Shown: positions 45,758 to 57,508, numbered from the stretch's first letter. The stretch is 64,000 bases of DNA from Seminavis robusta (GCA_903772945.1 CAICTM010000120.1:48620-112619), one strand, 5' to 3'. Made by a program: numbers and translations. The notes: a model not told the origin generated them from the sequence alone.

Positions 45758-48507
45758 CCACCCTCCTCGCTTGGTGGAAGCACCATGTCCAGCCCAAGCG
45801 CAATGGTCTGGCTGCCTGGGAGGAATTTGATTGAAGAGAAGCTTGGTGTTTTGGGGTCCACCAACATCCATGAAGTAGAAGAGTACTAGGAAGACGTGAA
45901 TGATGGACCCCACTAGACCCATACGTAGAAACTATACATTTTAAAAGTAATACCATCAAGTACTTTACCTTTGAGAGTCTTTCTCTTGCCTATGGTCGAC
46001 TGCTTCAAGTGCACTGCATGCATGGGCATCTCTCATCAGTGTTTTCTTTTTTTTAAAAGATCTTGTCCGTTGTTTGAGTGCTCTTCTGCTCTACAATCCA
46101 CCATTTCCTAAAGATGACGATTGCCGGCTACCGGTAGTGTGCAAGGTGTATGCACATGTGGCAGCATCTCGTGTGACGCTCAGAGTGTTGGTTTGATCCT
46201 GTTGGCTGTTGAGCAAAGATTGGGACACGGTGAGGCAGCGTCTGAAGGAGACGTCTTCATTCGTAAGTCAGCTACATGTACCCGCGCTAGCTTGACTGGC
46301 TAGTAAATGAACGCCCCAAAACGATGAGATGCCCGTGATACGGCTGTACCAGCCCCCTTGGCATTCCAAAAACCACCTCTTGAAACATATGCAGAAGCGG
46401 CAACTCCATTTCGGCAGTGACTCCTGGTATGGCTACCCGAGACATGGGATTGGTTGTGAGTGACCGAGAAGAAATGGAACCAGAAATCGATGTCGATGCT
46501 ATGGAATAATCCCAACAAGAAGAGCATGTCTCAACTTATGTTTTTTGCGCTCCCAAACAGTCAGCGGGCGGAGTTAGACCTTGACGAGTTTGTAGTCCTC
46601 ATGAAGTACCGGTATGCCCAGGAAGTAGCCGGAAACACGGGCTGCCATTCTCAACTAGCTAGCTAGTAGCCGGAAACACCGGTACTGAGGAAGCCTCCAG
46701 CCTAGCTAGGACAACTGTTCGCGGCCTGCCGTAATTACAGCATTCGCATGATTGACGTGTTTGAAACACAAGCATCCCCCATTGCCATGAAAAGTGCCAA
46801 TGAAGCCGTGTCCCAAGCACAAACCACCAACCCGGGAGAATCGAGAACTATAGATTTCTTGATTCTGGACTCGGAGTTCCCTCTCAAGACGGCAGAAACG
46901 GCATGCCAGTTTGAAGTGGAACGCCAGCTCAAGTTGCTCAAAGGACGTCAACATGAATGCAGTGCATGGTGCACTATGTGGTAGAGATTCTAATCCTCGA
47001 TCCTCGGGCTTCTTCTTTTATTAAAATGGCAACTTATCGACTTGGTAGTATTCATCCTGGCTTTGCTCTATATGCACCCTATAGAATGGTACTCTCAGCA
47101 GCCATCTCTTCATCAAACCCATACGATGTACCAGTACGGTACGAAAGCAGCGATCTCCGTGTCATCTTGTGCTCTAATAGGAAACGTCCGAGACACACCT
47201 CTAGCCAGACTACTTGAAGGCCTTCCTCAGCTCGTATTCATACGCCCCCTGGGTCGTCTCCGTTTCCATAAATCTTTTATTACCAACACCTGAAACAGTA
47301 TTCGCGCGCTCCGCGCGCTCATCCCTTTCTTGCTTCGCCCCGAAACCGAAACAGCTCCCTCCCTCATTCATGCGAAACTTGTGTGAAAAGCGAGGCGACT
47401 TTCATGTGCATGTACATGCGTTGACTGTATCCCGTCAATACAATACTAGTCAAATACGTAGACTTCTACAGAGGCCTCTAAGTATTGCACGCCGGGTATA
47501 ATTCAAACCTCTGCCCCCAACAGTACCCTTACCCCTAAAGCAAGTCGTCTCCGGGAGACGAAATTGACCGTTGTTGCCATGTCCACAAACTGGACTCGAC
47601 TCGACTCTTTCATTCGGTCAATCACGGCGACACTCCTGTCTGTAAACAGGACTGAATGGTAAATACATTGAAAACGCCCCTTTTTGGGGGCAGGTTTGGA
47701 AAACGCCCCTTATTATTACGGGAGGTTTCGGAAATCCGCCCCTTTAATAAGGGCGTTTTGGCGATTTAAGGGCAGGTTTGGAAACCGCCCCTAAGTTGGG
47801 TCGTATTTAGGGGCATCTTCCCCGAAAACGCCCCTATTTTAGTGGCGGATTTAAAATATTAATATATGCACGACTGAGGAACGCTCGAGAGGTTCAGTAG
47901 GATGTATTAATTAATGCCAGGTACGTGGCAAAACAATCCACTACCTGTAAAAAGAATACCCAGATTTCCCACTTCACGGGATCGAAATTGCGTGTTCCTG
48001 TTCTGTGTTGTACCTGGTAGGACGACGGGGGGTTCACAGGGGCCAATACATGTAGCTGCCCGGCTCGTTCCGAAGCTTTTTGCTTAAATTATTCGCTAAA
48101 CTCAGTTTGAGTGTTATAAGGCACCTCCTCATTTGTGAATTCAACTTTTGTCACATTTCCCATTGCGAAACAGCTACGACCGACGTACAGTCCTGGGAAC
48201 GATGTTATTATGAAAATCAGAAATTGCATTAAGTCTTTTAAGAGGCATGCCCGGCGCTTATTGTCCCCAGGGCTCTTTTCTGGTGCACGCCACCCTTGTT
48301 GCGCTGTGCAGGATTGGAGTGTGCGGTAGCCCCTACCCTAGTCTGTCGCACAGTCACAGTATCTTTTGCAGCAGTCTTTCGCAGAAGTATCTTTGGGCAA
48401 CAGCAACAACACAACAACACAACAACACAACAGCACAAGTCACAAGTACATTGCAAGGCATCTGCATCGGCATCCAGCCAAGGCATCGGCATAGCCAAGG
48501 CATCAGC
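45758..48507. other. Intergenic region
   Basis: 2.75 kb. Frames at 46460-46666 and 46748-46984 are weak. The inverted-repeat block at 47670-47850 is listed separately. Otherwise nothing is recognised. Confidence 0.45.
47670..47850. repeat. AAAACGCCCCT direct and inverted repeat block
   Basis: AAAACGCCCC occurs at about 47670, 47700 and 47825, and its complement AGGGCGTTTT at about 47750. AAAACGCCCCTTATTA (about 47700) and TTAATAAGGGCGTTTT (about 47744) can form a hairpin. GGGGCAGGTTTGGAAA is repeated too. A small foldback element is possible. Confidence 0.65.
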
Positions 48508-49566
48508 ATGAGCATGAACCATGCAGATGCAGCATCCACCGCAGACAGCAAGAAAAAAGCAGCCACTGATTGTTCTACCAGAGCAGCCAAAAGCCGACTC
48601 GTTTTTAATCAACAAATCGCCACTCTCCTCAATAGAATATGGAGGGCATTCCCTCATGGAGGATTGGACCGAGCCAAAATTGAATGCATGAGAGACAAGA
48701 ACAACTACACTGGCGATTATGGATCCCATCAATCAAATCTTGGATTTTCCCATGTTCCATTCGATTCGAAATTGCAACTGGGGACGAGAAGTCTGGGACT
48801 GTACTACGAAAATGAGCACACTGAGGTTCTGAGAAAAAGCCAAATGTGTCCCTATTCCAAGAAGAATCTACAGTTTCTACTAGATATCCAGTGCAGCATC
48901 TACTTGGCTTTTCGGAATGCCGATATCAGGGCAGCTACGCAAAAGTACATGCGGGTCAACCTGGTTGTGGGTGCACAAACAGGGGAGCATACTGATAGTA
49001 TGAGAGGAGCAACGCCCAACTTTGTTCTGTTTGAACCCAACAGTTCATTCACTCTCCGAATCAGGAAATTTCCCCTTTTTCATGCATCAGTTGTGATCTA
49101 CAAAGGCAAACAATATATTCCCCACCAGTACAGTTCAGCAAGACTTGTCGTGATTGGAGAGAACAGTGAGGGCAAACCACATTATTTTAAAATTCCTTCA
49201 TCGGCAATAGAGAATCTAGAGCCCTTCGGGAATTTGGAAAGGTTCATTATTGTGGGCATTAAGAGGGGCAAGGTACAAATTCTTCCCAGCCACTACACAA
49301 TCCACCACACAACCAAGACCTTGGAAACTATTAGCCTTGCCGATGTGTTTGACGAGGCACGGAACCACCCGGTAACATCCAAACCCAAGCAGATATTCCA
49401 GTACAAGTATGGATCCGATAATTGGCACATTTTCTATGGCTGGAAACATGTGCACAAATGGGTGTCTGGCACTGAATGGTGTTGCCGTCGAATCCACGTT
49501 TTTTATAGGCCAATTAGAGAAGAACCCTCAGCATGCAGAGCACGTTGGTTTACATGGATAGAGTAA
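48508..49566 (+). CDS. Orphan protein next to RusA-like gene
   Basis: 352 residues from the ATG at 48508 (MSMNHADAASTADSKKKAAT). The frame is open upstream to an ATG at 48247, but that part is repetitive. The body reads as a folded globular protein with balanced composition: YTGDYGSHQSNLGFSHVPFD, PYSKKNLQFLLDIQCSIYLA, VVIYKGKQYIPHQYSSARLV, and a Trp/His-rich end (DNWHIFYGWKHVHKWVSG). No family is recognised. It lies 181 bp upstream of the RusA-like gene on the same strand and has no introns. I suggest, as inference, that both belong to one mobile or virus-derived module. Confidence 0.6.
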   Translation: MSMNHADAASTADSKKKAATDCSTRAAKSRLVFNQQIATLLNRIWRAFPHGGLDRAKIECMRDKNNYTGDYGSHQSNLGFSHVPFDSKLQLGTRSLGLYYENEHTEVLRKSQMCPYSKKNLQFLLDIQCSIYLAFRNADIRAATQKYMRVNLVVGAQTGEHTDSMRGATPNFVLFEPNSSFTLRIRKFPLFHASVVIYKGKQYIPHQYSSARLVVIGENSEGKPHYFKIPSSAIENLEPFGNLERFIIVGIKRGKVQILPSHYTIHHTTKTLETISLADVFDEARNHPVTSKPKQIFQYKYGSDNWHIFYGWKHVHKWVSGTEWCCRRIHVFYRPIREEPSACRARWFTWIE

Positions 49567-50155
49567 ACTATAAGCCGATTGCAGTATCATAGTAACATTG
49601 TCCTATTGGATGTTTTGAACATATCATTGCTTGTATGCTGTGGAATTATGGGCTAAATCAGTTGTTAAATCTTCAAGGTGCAGTATGAAGGCCAGACCAA
49701 AAGGGCAACAACAGCAAACTCAACTGACTCCATAAAGAATTGGCATCATGGAAAATGAAAATGTTGTGCTAGAAGTCATGGATAGTGATGGGGAGGCAGA
49801 AGATGAGATCAAGACCGTTCCCCCAAACAACAGTAGTTATCAGCTTCTCTTCGTTGGGAAGCCTTGTACTTGGAAACGACCTGAGTTCATATCAGGAATC
49901 GGCAAGAAAGGGAAGTTTTACAGAGCAGTCACTACCAACAAGAAGATGCAGCAAGAAACACAGCAGTTTTCCAACAGTGCTCGTAACCAGCTGACAACAT
50001 CGGTCCAAGCTTTCCCTTGCTTTGGGAGAAATATACGAGTCAGTGCTACTGTGTGGTTTTGTACCAAGCCCAGCCTGGATTTCTTCATCAACCGAGATGG
50101 CCAAAGGCTGAAGCCAAAATATCGGAGATTCACTGCAGTGCAACACACACCCTTT

Positions 50156-50555
50156 TGCACTACGCTAAAAGCTAGTGTAAAGATCTTTCGAGTGTTTTGG
50201 GTTTGAGAGAATGAAAGTTATGAGAGGATTAGAAAGCTATGAAAACTAATCGACGAGAGAGATCCACAATCAAAGGATCGTAGATCTGAACTCCCGCGGG
50301 AGACTGTAGAGTGTGATAGATAGGTGCGGTAGCAATCTACTCACTCCACGATCCCAAAACGGAACGCGTGGAAGATTCGTCTAGCATTTATCTAGTAGCG
50401 TGGAACTCAGCTAATATCTGCCGATGTTTCACCATCGACCTAGTATGACTAGCGGTCATGAGAACCCTGTCTCAATGACTATTCACGAAAGACTCAGTCA
50501 TGACGAACCCTATCTAGGATCGAGTCGCGAACAAGGCTAAGAGCCGTGTATTGCA
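50156..50555 (-). repeat. LTR, left copy (3' LTR)
   Basis: 400 bp, starting TGCACTACGC and ending GTATTGCA. It differs from the right copy mainly by several small deletions, for example near 50320, 50395 and 50500, indicating an old insertion or sequence errors. Confidence 0.9.
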
Positions 50556-51439
50556 TTCGCCCCCTGACAAGGGTCACGGAAGCACGACATCAGTCGGACA
50601 AGGAGAACATATGAATTAAAGTGCGGGGCACTCTCCGGAGATTGGATGTAGACATGTGCGTCGCACGATGGCAATCCTACAAGGGGATCAGGCCTTGTAT
50701 GGTGTAAATACCTTATGTTCCAAGTCTGGTAGACTGTGCCGCTATTGCGTAGTATGTCGGAGCCGTGCAGTGCCATTGTTATTGACTCTCTGTGTGGTAA
50801 GGACATTGTGCGTTGGCTGACCGTTTAACGGTTCTGATACTGATGATCATCATAGTGTCGTTGACATGGTGTTGATGGGGACACGTGCCGTGTTCTCCTT
50901 ATCGGTGTTTTTCTGGATAAGTCGTTGGCGACGTTCCTTGATGTATTTCCGGTTTGCTTTGAAACGGATGTGGTGAAGCTTGTCACGATTGACGCGCGTG
51001 AACTTGACGAAGTCCATGTTCATCCGAGAGTCTTCTCGATCTACGCGGGACTCACGTTCTCTTGTCCATGACGACCGGTCATTGATCCTGGGTAACCCAC
51101 GTCTGGTCAGAACGATGGTTACTCGTCTGCTGTCGTGGAGCAGCCCTTGGTAGTTCATTGTCAATGAATCTACGAAGTTTTCCTGTTGGTAGGAAGAGCG
51201 ATAGCTGGATCGCATCTGTTTTCTTTTTGTTAAAGTTGGCTTCCTTCTCGAGAAGTCCAATTGTCTAAATACTCCAGTTCTTCCTTCGAGGAAGGCCTTG
51301 GTAGTGTTGATTTCAATCCCGACTTTTTGGAGTCTTTTGGGGAAAGGTCATCCTACTGTTCAACGCGATCTGCGAGATCGACTCGTTAGGATGAGTTGAT
51401 CATCACAGTATGCACGGACATTTTCAAGTCATGCTGCGT

Positions 51440-52460
51440 GTTTCATTTTCCTTTGGAAGATGTCGGGACTATTACATAGGCCCATTGGCAACCTCTGTAC
51501 TCGTGCTTTCCCTTCGGGAGTGCAATGGATAGTGTTGTTCGAGTGAGGTGACAGCTCGATGTGGTATTGTCCCGTTTCAGGTCTGGACTGGTAGCGCACT
51601 TATCCATCTGGGTTCAAGAGCATGTCCTGTATTTTTGGGATAGGATAAGGCTTCCGCTTATCGTTGTTCGGTTCCCGAAATCAGAGAGAATCGTGCAGAT
51701 CCCTCTTTCTTGGGATGATAAAGTTGGTGCCGCCCACTTGGAACGGTTCACCTTCTTAGTCCTGCTCGCAGACGTTCAACCTCCTTCTTAAGAGTGTGGT
51801 ATGGACCCGTGGAGTAGGGGAGCCCTAGTGTAATAGGATTTAACGTCAGGCGAAGTTTCTACTTCGTAGTCGTCCATTCGCAACTCTCCCAAAGTATCCT
51901 CGACTGGGTCGAAGCACTGGTTGAAAAGGCATGAAGCAGTTCTTGCTCCTCCTTGTTTAACGGATTCGACTCTTGCATATCTGCCTTAAGCCATTTGTTC
52001 GTATGTCGTATCAAGAATCTTCTTGAGACTATTTGCATTGTCGCTGACAGCTGCAGAGTCGGAATGGAGAAGTTCTCCTTTCTATTGGTGTTGCTCTCTT
52101 TCGCCGGGAAAAATGCATGGTTCCACCCCGATGACATGGTAGTGAAATCGAACTTGATTCTTAGATCGCAGAGAGTGTCTTGACCTATGATCACGTCTTG
52201 CGCCCCAAGTTCTTGGTGACGTGTAAATTCCACTTGATAATTCTATCATCGTGGAACTCAGGAATCGCGAGTGTGCCCTTACACTTCGTGCGGGGTCTCA
52301 GTTCCTTCATAGAAGCAGTCGTAATGTTTGGACGCCCCCATGATTCTTCATGAGTGAACTCTTAGCATGAGTTTGAGCAATTAAGGTTCCGGATGCTTCT
52401 GTATCCAGTAAGCAACAGAGTGTAACGGGTTTTCGTTTCCTTTCTCTCGTTGTTAAATCT
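51440..52460 (-). pseudogene. Retrotransposon protease and reverse transcriptase remnant
   Basis: A retropepsin-like core, CLLDTEASGTLI, lies near 52420-52380; the usual Gly after Asp-Thr is Glu here. DVIIGQDTLCDLRIKFDF (about 52195-52140) is the second half of the protease. From about 51800 to 51440, pieces of a Ty3-type reverse transcriptase are readable across frames (VNRSKWAAPT, then YHIELSPHS and MGLCNSPDIFQ), but stops and indels break it. The FxDD catalytic region is not preserved in one frame. Confidence 0.75.
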
Positions 52461-53029
52461 AACATAGACGATAGTTTCGAGGTCTCTTGTCTTGCGAGTT
52501 GATGAGTTGATTGGCCATGGACGAAGCTAACGATGCTGAACAGATCGTCAGCGTCTAGTTGGTAGTTGCTAGGCAATTATCTAATTTGCCGTAGACTTCG
52601 TAGTTGCAAACAAATCTTGTTTACTATTTAGTGAGATATCTTCATCACTTAGGTATGAGAAATCGGAACATGGTTCCGTTGAATCATCATCCTGGCCTAA
52701 TCCTCAGACGGAGATCTCTCCGTCCGAATGATTGAAGTCGAATTCGGCAAGCGCCTTGTCAACAGCAGCCATCTTCTTGTCCATCATGTTGATGGATCCA
52801 ACAGAGGAGTCGTCCTCGTTGTCGGAGTTGTCAGACTTGCGCTTGGCAACATGGTTGCATCGCTTTTTTCTTCGATAGCCTTGACCGCAGCGTTGGAAAC
52901 CTTCTTCATGAGGACGGAGAGTTCCTTCTTGGTGTAGGTCTTGGCGTCGTCGGACTTGCGTTTCCAAGTCTTGTTCTTGTTGTACGCTGGCTTGTTATCG
53001 TTGTCAGACGAGGACTGAGACTTGGCCTT

Positions 53030-53666
53030 GAGCTTCTTCAAAGTCATGCAGTCGCAGTGTTGTGAGTGCTGGACTCGTGGTAGTCGCACCATTTTTCTTC
53101 GTTCTTGGAAGAGTGGTCGTTGTTGCGAGTAGACTTGTACTTCTTGCTGTTGTTCTTCTTCGTAGGAGCTTGCTTGGCATCACGCCCTTGTCAAAGTCTT
53201 CGGAGGATTCCATGCGTTCGCAGAATCCAATGGTTTCTCCGATAGGAGCTGAGAAAGGATCGAGTCGTGTTCGTCCATCTCTTCATCCACGAGCGTGGAA
53301 TTCCATGACAAACAATGTCAATGACCTCGTCATGGTTCAACGTTTGTGTGGGTCCAAAAGGTGGTAGACGAGGAAGTTCATCGGTGTTCATCCGACTGAG
53401 GTTGTTGACATAAGCCCGAGTAGACATATCAGCAGGCTTACGCATCTTGCGGCGCATGAAGCGTTTCGCTTTTCAAGAGCCTTGTAGGGACAGACCGCTT
53501 CGATACAGGCATTTATGCCAAACGTAATGTCAGCGTCGTCCAAAGCAGGCTGAGCTGCTCCGTTCCAGGCAGCCTGGAAACGTGCTTGGAAAGTCGCTTC
53601 GTCTTCACCACCACGTACGTCGCGTGGAGCAATGCCGTTGACTGCAATCTGGGCAAGGCATTCCAA
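53030..53666 (-). pseudogene. Retrotransposon gag remnant with zinc knuckle
   Basis: Minus-strand frames 53666-53388 and 53457-53191 give gag-like helices (EATFQARFQAAWNGAAQPA and MSTRAYVNNLSRMNTDELPR). After a frame change, at about 53092-53040, a Cys/His cluster (WCDYHESSTHNT followed by CMTLKKLK) resembles the single knuckle of diatom Gypsy gag proteins. Several frameshifts are present. Confidence 0.75.
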
Positions 53667-54066
53667 CTACTTCACGGTGGCCTGCAAAGCTAGATCGTAA
53701 CTGCTCTTTGCAGGCTAGAAGTCATCTCTTGAGGAGGTTATGTTTTGCGGTAGGCGTAGCAATGGCGAGCCCAACGAAGACCTTCCCATGCGTCCAGCCC
53801 ACTTTGATGGTCTGACTGGAGTCTCAGATCCATTGATGATTTGGACCTTGAAGGTGTACTTGGCGCTGTTAGCATCTGCTGGAACAGTGCGAAGTTTGTA
53901 GGTGTAGAGCGAGAATCGTCGATTTCGCAGTCATCGTTGAGGTCGATGAGAGAAGGATTGGTTTGTCGCGCAGCTTAGACTCGAAGCTGGTGTAAGGTCT
54001 TTGGCAATTTTCATGGTGAAGGAATAGGTTGAGGGTAGCTGAAAGCTATTGTGTTTGTTAACAAAA

Positions 54067-54486
54067 TGCACTACGCTAAAAGCTAGTGTAAAGATCTTTC
54101 GAGTGTTTTGGGTTTGAGAGAATGAAAGTTATGAGAGGATTAGAAAGCTATGAAAACTAATCGACGAGAGAGATCCACAATCAAAGGATCGTAGATCTGA
54201 ACTCCCGCGGGAGACTGTAGAGTGTGATAGAGTAGGTTGCGGTAGCAATCCTACTCACTCCACGATCCCAAAACGGAACGCGTGGAGATTCGTCTAGCAT
54301 TTATAGTAGCGTGGAATCTCTCCACGCCAGCTAAATATCTAGCGCGATGTTTCACCATCGACCTAGTATGACTAGCGGTCATGAGAACCCTGTCTCAATG
54401 ACTATTCACGAAAGACTCAGTCATGAGTCGAACTCAAACCCTATCTAGGATCGAGTCGCGAACAAGGCTAAGAGCCGTGTATTGCA
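54067..54486 (-). repeat. LTR, right copy (5' LTR)
   Basis: 420 bp with the same TG and CA ends, preceded by AACAAAA on the internal side. It retains segments such as TCTCCACGCCAGC (about 54318) that are missing from the left copy. Confidence 0.9.
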
Positions 54487-54729
54487 CTTTTCCAAAATCG
54501 AGAAACCCGACCTCGATAATATGGTCAAATTCGTATTGGATGCTTTAACTGGAATCTGTTGGGAAGACGATGACCAAGTCTCAGTTGTAAAAGCCTACAA
54601 GTGTGTTGACTTGCATCCACCCTTTCAGGGGAGAACAGTTGTCCAGCTTCAAAGCATGGTAGCCAAGGATGATATTGAGCCAATTCCAGAATGGGGACGC
54701 CTTAGTATCCAGCCTTGACTAATTAACTA

Positions 54730-57216
54730 TTATCTATTAGTACGATGTCTGTTTTTGATTCTAGTTTCTTCGGATAGAACAAAATCTTTCAGAGTAACAA
54801 ACTGTGGGTTTGCTGGTTGGTTCCAAGGGGGGATGTAATCTAAAAGCTTCATGTAGGAACCTTGACTATCCAGAACTGTTTTGCCCAGTCCAAGCAAAGC
54901 TGATTTTCTCCTAGCCGATGGTTTGGGAGTGCTTGGGTTGGAGAAAATGTGAGCTGCCCGCTTGGCTAAGCCATCAATAGCTTGAAATACTGTAGTGGCT
55001 TGTTCATCGGATTCAAAAGACTTGTTTATTGATTTTCTTCGTTCGTCTCTGGTCCACAATGCATCCACAAGTCGTAAGGCAGCTTTGAGCCTGTCTTTGT
55101 TCCTTCTATCTGCACTGAAATATTTGTGATTCACATATTGAAACATGGACTCCAGCATAGGGTCTGTTCTGAGCTTCTTAAATTGGTCTTCTTGATAGAG
55201 ATCAATTAGGATGTTCTTTACAAATCGTTCTGATGCTGTTGTTCCCCTACCATTCCTTGCAGGTTGAGTTCTACTTCGTGCTAGAACAAATGGAGCTGCA
55301 ACCCGAGGTGGTGGTGGTGGTGTGGACGTGGTGGGCCTGTATTGGTTCAGGTCGATCAATGGGTGGAGGAGGAGGGTCGATGGGGGGAGGTGGGTTGATG
55401 GGTGGAGGTCCTGGAGGGGGAGGGGGTGGTGGTGGTGGTGGATTGTTGGGGGGCCCTTGATGCTGCCCATTTGTCAAGTTGAGATTTGCAAGACAGTTTG
55501 AGATCTGAGCTACTCCAGTAAGGATATCTGGAATACTTCCTGTGCTTCTCTGATGGTCAGCTGTGAGATCCTCAATCTTAACTTTGAGTTCACGGATTTC
55601 CTGTCTGTAAGCCAGCAACTGTGCGTGTGTCTGATCTCGTTCCCTGACCAATTCGCCAATGGAGCTAGTCAAAAGAGCAAGTTGGTCAGATACCGATGGC
55701 CTTCCTGCTGGGTCTTCAAGGTGCTGCAATGGTCTATTGGCCACATCGTCTTTATTTTGCGAGACCAGGATCGAAGTTTTATACTGGCATTGCCAATGTT
55801 GCCGGCTAGGCCAGATAAGACGGTAGCACTTTGCATTTTCTGCACAAACCGATGACCACTGCCATACTTCTGTTCACAGTATCGGTAATTCATAATCATC
55901 ACCCCTGTTACCACAAGAAGCAATTGGCGATGTCTACCATTGGGTCCACGGAACTCAGGCAATGAAATCATGAAGAGCTTGTTAAGCAGGGCTGTGAATT
56001 TGTTGGCAGGCAGAACCTTGGATTCATCGGCATCATGGAACAACACAGTGACATCGGGCAAATTGGGAATTGTCCTTGGGTTTGGGAAACCTGCCAATGC
56101 CATTATTGGAGGCACAACCGAACAGAGATACTTCCAAATGTAGTGCTCACAATTGAAGCCCGTTTTCCACCCCCCCCCCATGAGCCACAGCTTCCTCGAA
56201 GGTTACAAGGTTGTTCCATTGCAAATCAGACATGGCTCCACATCTGAACGATTTCACTGAGTAAAATGATTTCAATTGCTCTGGAACCAAGGTTCTAATT
56301 GCTGAAGTAAGCTGCTTGGCTACGTTTGGATCCGAAATATCGTGCAGATCAGGATGTACAAATTTTGCTCTCCGATACCTTGGTGAGTTGGGGTCAAAAA
56401 GGTCATGGTATCTCTTGAAAGACCATTATCGCAAGACCAAAAGCAACCAAAATTGAATAAGACACAAAGCTCGGGATGTTCATAGTCGACAGTGAAACCC
56501 GAGACGCTTGTATTGCACGTCTTCTTTTGGAACCACTGGTTGAAGCATGTACTGAAGCTTGGATCAAAGTACATCTTATCATACGTAAGGAACTTGATTT
56601 GCCCTCCTCTGCCTATAGCTGAGAAAGTACAAAGCAGTTTGTTGGCTCTTGTGAATTCTCCCCTCACAAATAGTGTTTTGCCAATAGACAACATGTCAAC
56701 GGATCTAGCCATTACTCTCAGATTTTCATCTGGAAAATCGTCTGCTGGCAACAATCTGGTTCTTTGGGAGTGCTTCCTGGGAATGGGAAATGTTTCTTTG
56801 AAAACATCCGATTCACGTGTTCCGATCATTAATGTCCTACTATGGTTGCTCTCCAAAAGGGCAAGCATTTGGTTTACTTCCTCATTGGCAAAGAAAGTAG
56901 GCCCATTTCGGATCAAGTCGTTTTGACCGAAACGAGCTCGAAAATCATTTACAATATGTCTAACATACTTCTTCAAACCAGAAGCTTGGTTTGGCTGGTT
57001 GTTTGACTTAAGAGGAGGGTTGGAACCCAGAAGAGAGCAGAATGTACTAACCAAGGTCAAGCCATTGTCTCCCACCAAATCGCCAACTCCAATATGGATA
57101 TACTTAACATCCATATATTTATCCCATAACTTAATAGCAGCATTTATACCTGCTTGTCTATTGGGGATGGCTCCTTGCCTTTGCCAAGTTACCAAGTCCT
57201 CTTCTTCCTCAGCCAT
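54730..57216 (-). pseudogene. Large orphan protein with coiled coil and polyproline, frameshifted
   Basis: Four minus-strand frames follow one another (57216-56320, 56181-55669, 55744-55271, 55470-54730) and read as one protein of about 820 residues. The joins are 1-nt shifts near 56410, at a ten-G homopolymer at 56169-56178, near 55750 and near 55310. The N-terminal part (NAAIKLWDKYMDVKYIHIGV and NQASGLKKYVRHIVNDFRAR) is helical. The centre has LAGFPNPRTIPNLPDVTVLF. Next come a coiled coil (LVRERDQTHAQLLAYRQEIR), a polyproline run, and a basic helical C terminus. No family is recognised. The stop lies 11 bp from the RusA-like stop (convergent). Homopolymer-type breaks could be base errors, so the gene may be intact in reality. 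Confidence 0.5.
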
Positions 57217-57331
57217 TGTTGTTGCTTGTGTGCTTGTATGCTGACATGAAATGGTTGGGCAGTGCGATGATTCAAACAGCTTACTAAAGAGTTATATGAC
57301 ACTGGGTGATGTCATGAATCCTGCATCGTAA

Positions 57332-57508
57332 TTAAAGACTAACTTTTTCCCAGTTCAGCTGGAAAATCGCACTCTGTATGTAGGCCAGTACTACAAAAAA
57401 GGCTAAAAAATGGGCAGATGTGACACCTGCCACCAAGAGCTCTGCAAACCACAAAGCAAAATCACACTGTTGTTCTTGCTTCTGCTGTTGTTGTTGCTGT
57501 TGCATCAT
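57332..57508 (-). CDS. Small Gln-rich membrane ORF
   Basis: 58 residues: MMQQQQQQQKQEQQ followed by a single long hydrophobic segment (FAELLVAGVTSAHFLAFFVV) and a short tail ending WEKVSL. It lies 115 bp upstream of the orphan gene on the same strand. A TATATAT-like stretch occurs near 57665. No family is recognised, and its length leaves coding status open. Confidence 0.3.
   Translation of the reverse strand: MMQQQQQQQKQEQQCDFALWFAELLVAGVTSAHFLAFFVVLAYIQSAIFQLNWEKVSL

Larger units (their letters stand above)
50156..54486 (-). mobile_element. Decayed Ty3/Gypsy-like LTR retrotransposon
   Basis: 4.33 kb bounded by direct LTRs of 400 and 420 bp that begin TGCACTACGC and end GTATTGCA. It is flanked by the 4-bp target duplication CTTT (50152-50155 and 54487-54490). 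Coding remains are on the minus strand in the order gag, zinc knuckle, protease, reverse transcriptase, so the 5' LTR is the right-hand one. A purine-rich tract (AGGGGGCGAA on the minus strand at 50556-50565) sits where the polypurine tract should be. RNase H and integrase are not recognisable, and every frame has stops, so it is non-autonomous. Confidence 0.9.
49748..54718 (+). pseudogene. RusA-type Holliday-junction resolvase gene split by an LTR retrotransposon
   Basis: The 5' part, 49748-50155 (136 codons), and the 3' part, 54491-54718 (75 codons plus stop), are in one frame once the element at 50156-54486 and one CTTT duplication are ignored. The original gene was therefore about 211 residues without introns. 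The 3' part has the RusA signature: KPDLDNMVKFVLDALTG, with two of the catalytic Asp residues, then CWEDDDQV with the third acidic position. The 5' part has the N-terminal core (GKPCTWKRPE and RVSATVWFCTKPS). RusA enzymes are homodimeric endonucleases that cut four-way DNA junctions, known mainly from phages and prophages. The insertion precedes the catalytic motif, so this copy should be inactive. Confidence 0.85.

Noticed and set aside
46460-46666. EF-hand-like fragment (AELDLDEFVVLMK)
   Set aside because: Too short, without the full calcium loop or a plausible surrounding gene.
48247-48507. Upstream extension of the orphan protein
   Set aside because: The 87 extra codons are repetitive (CAACAACAC, CATCGGCAT) and lack a folded pattern; the start at 48508 is preferred.
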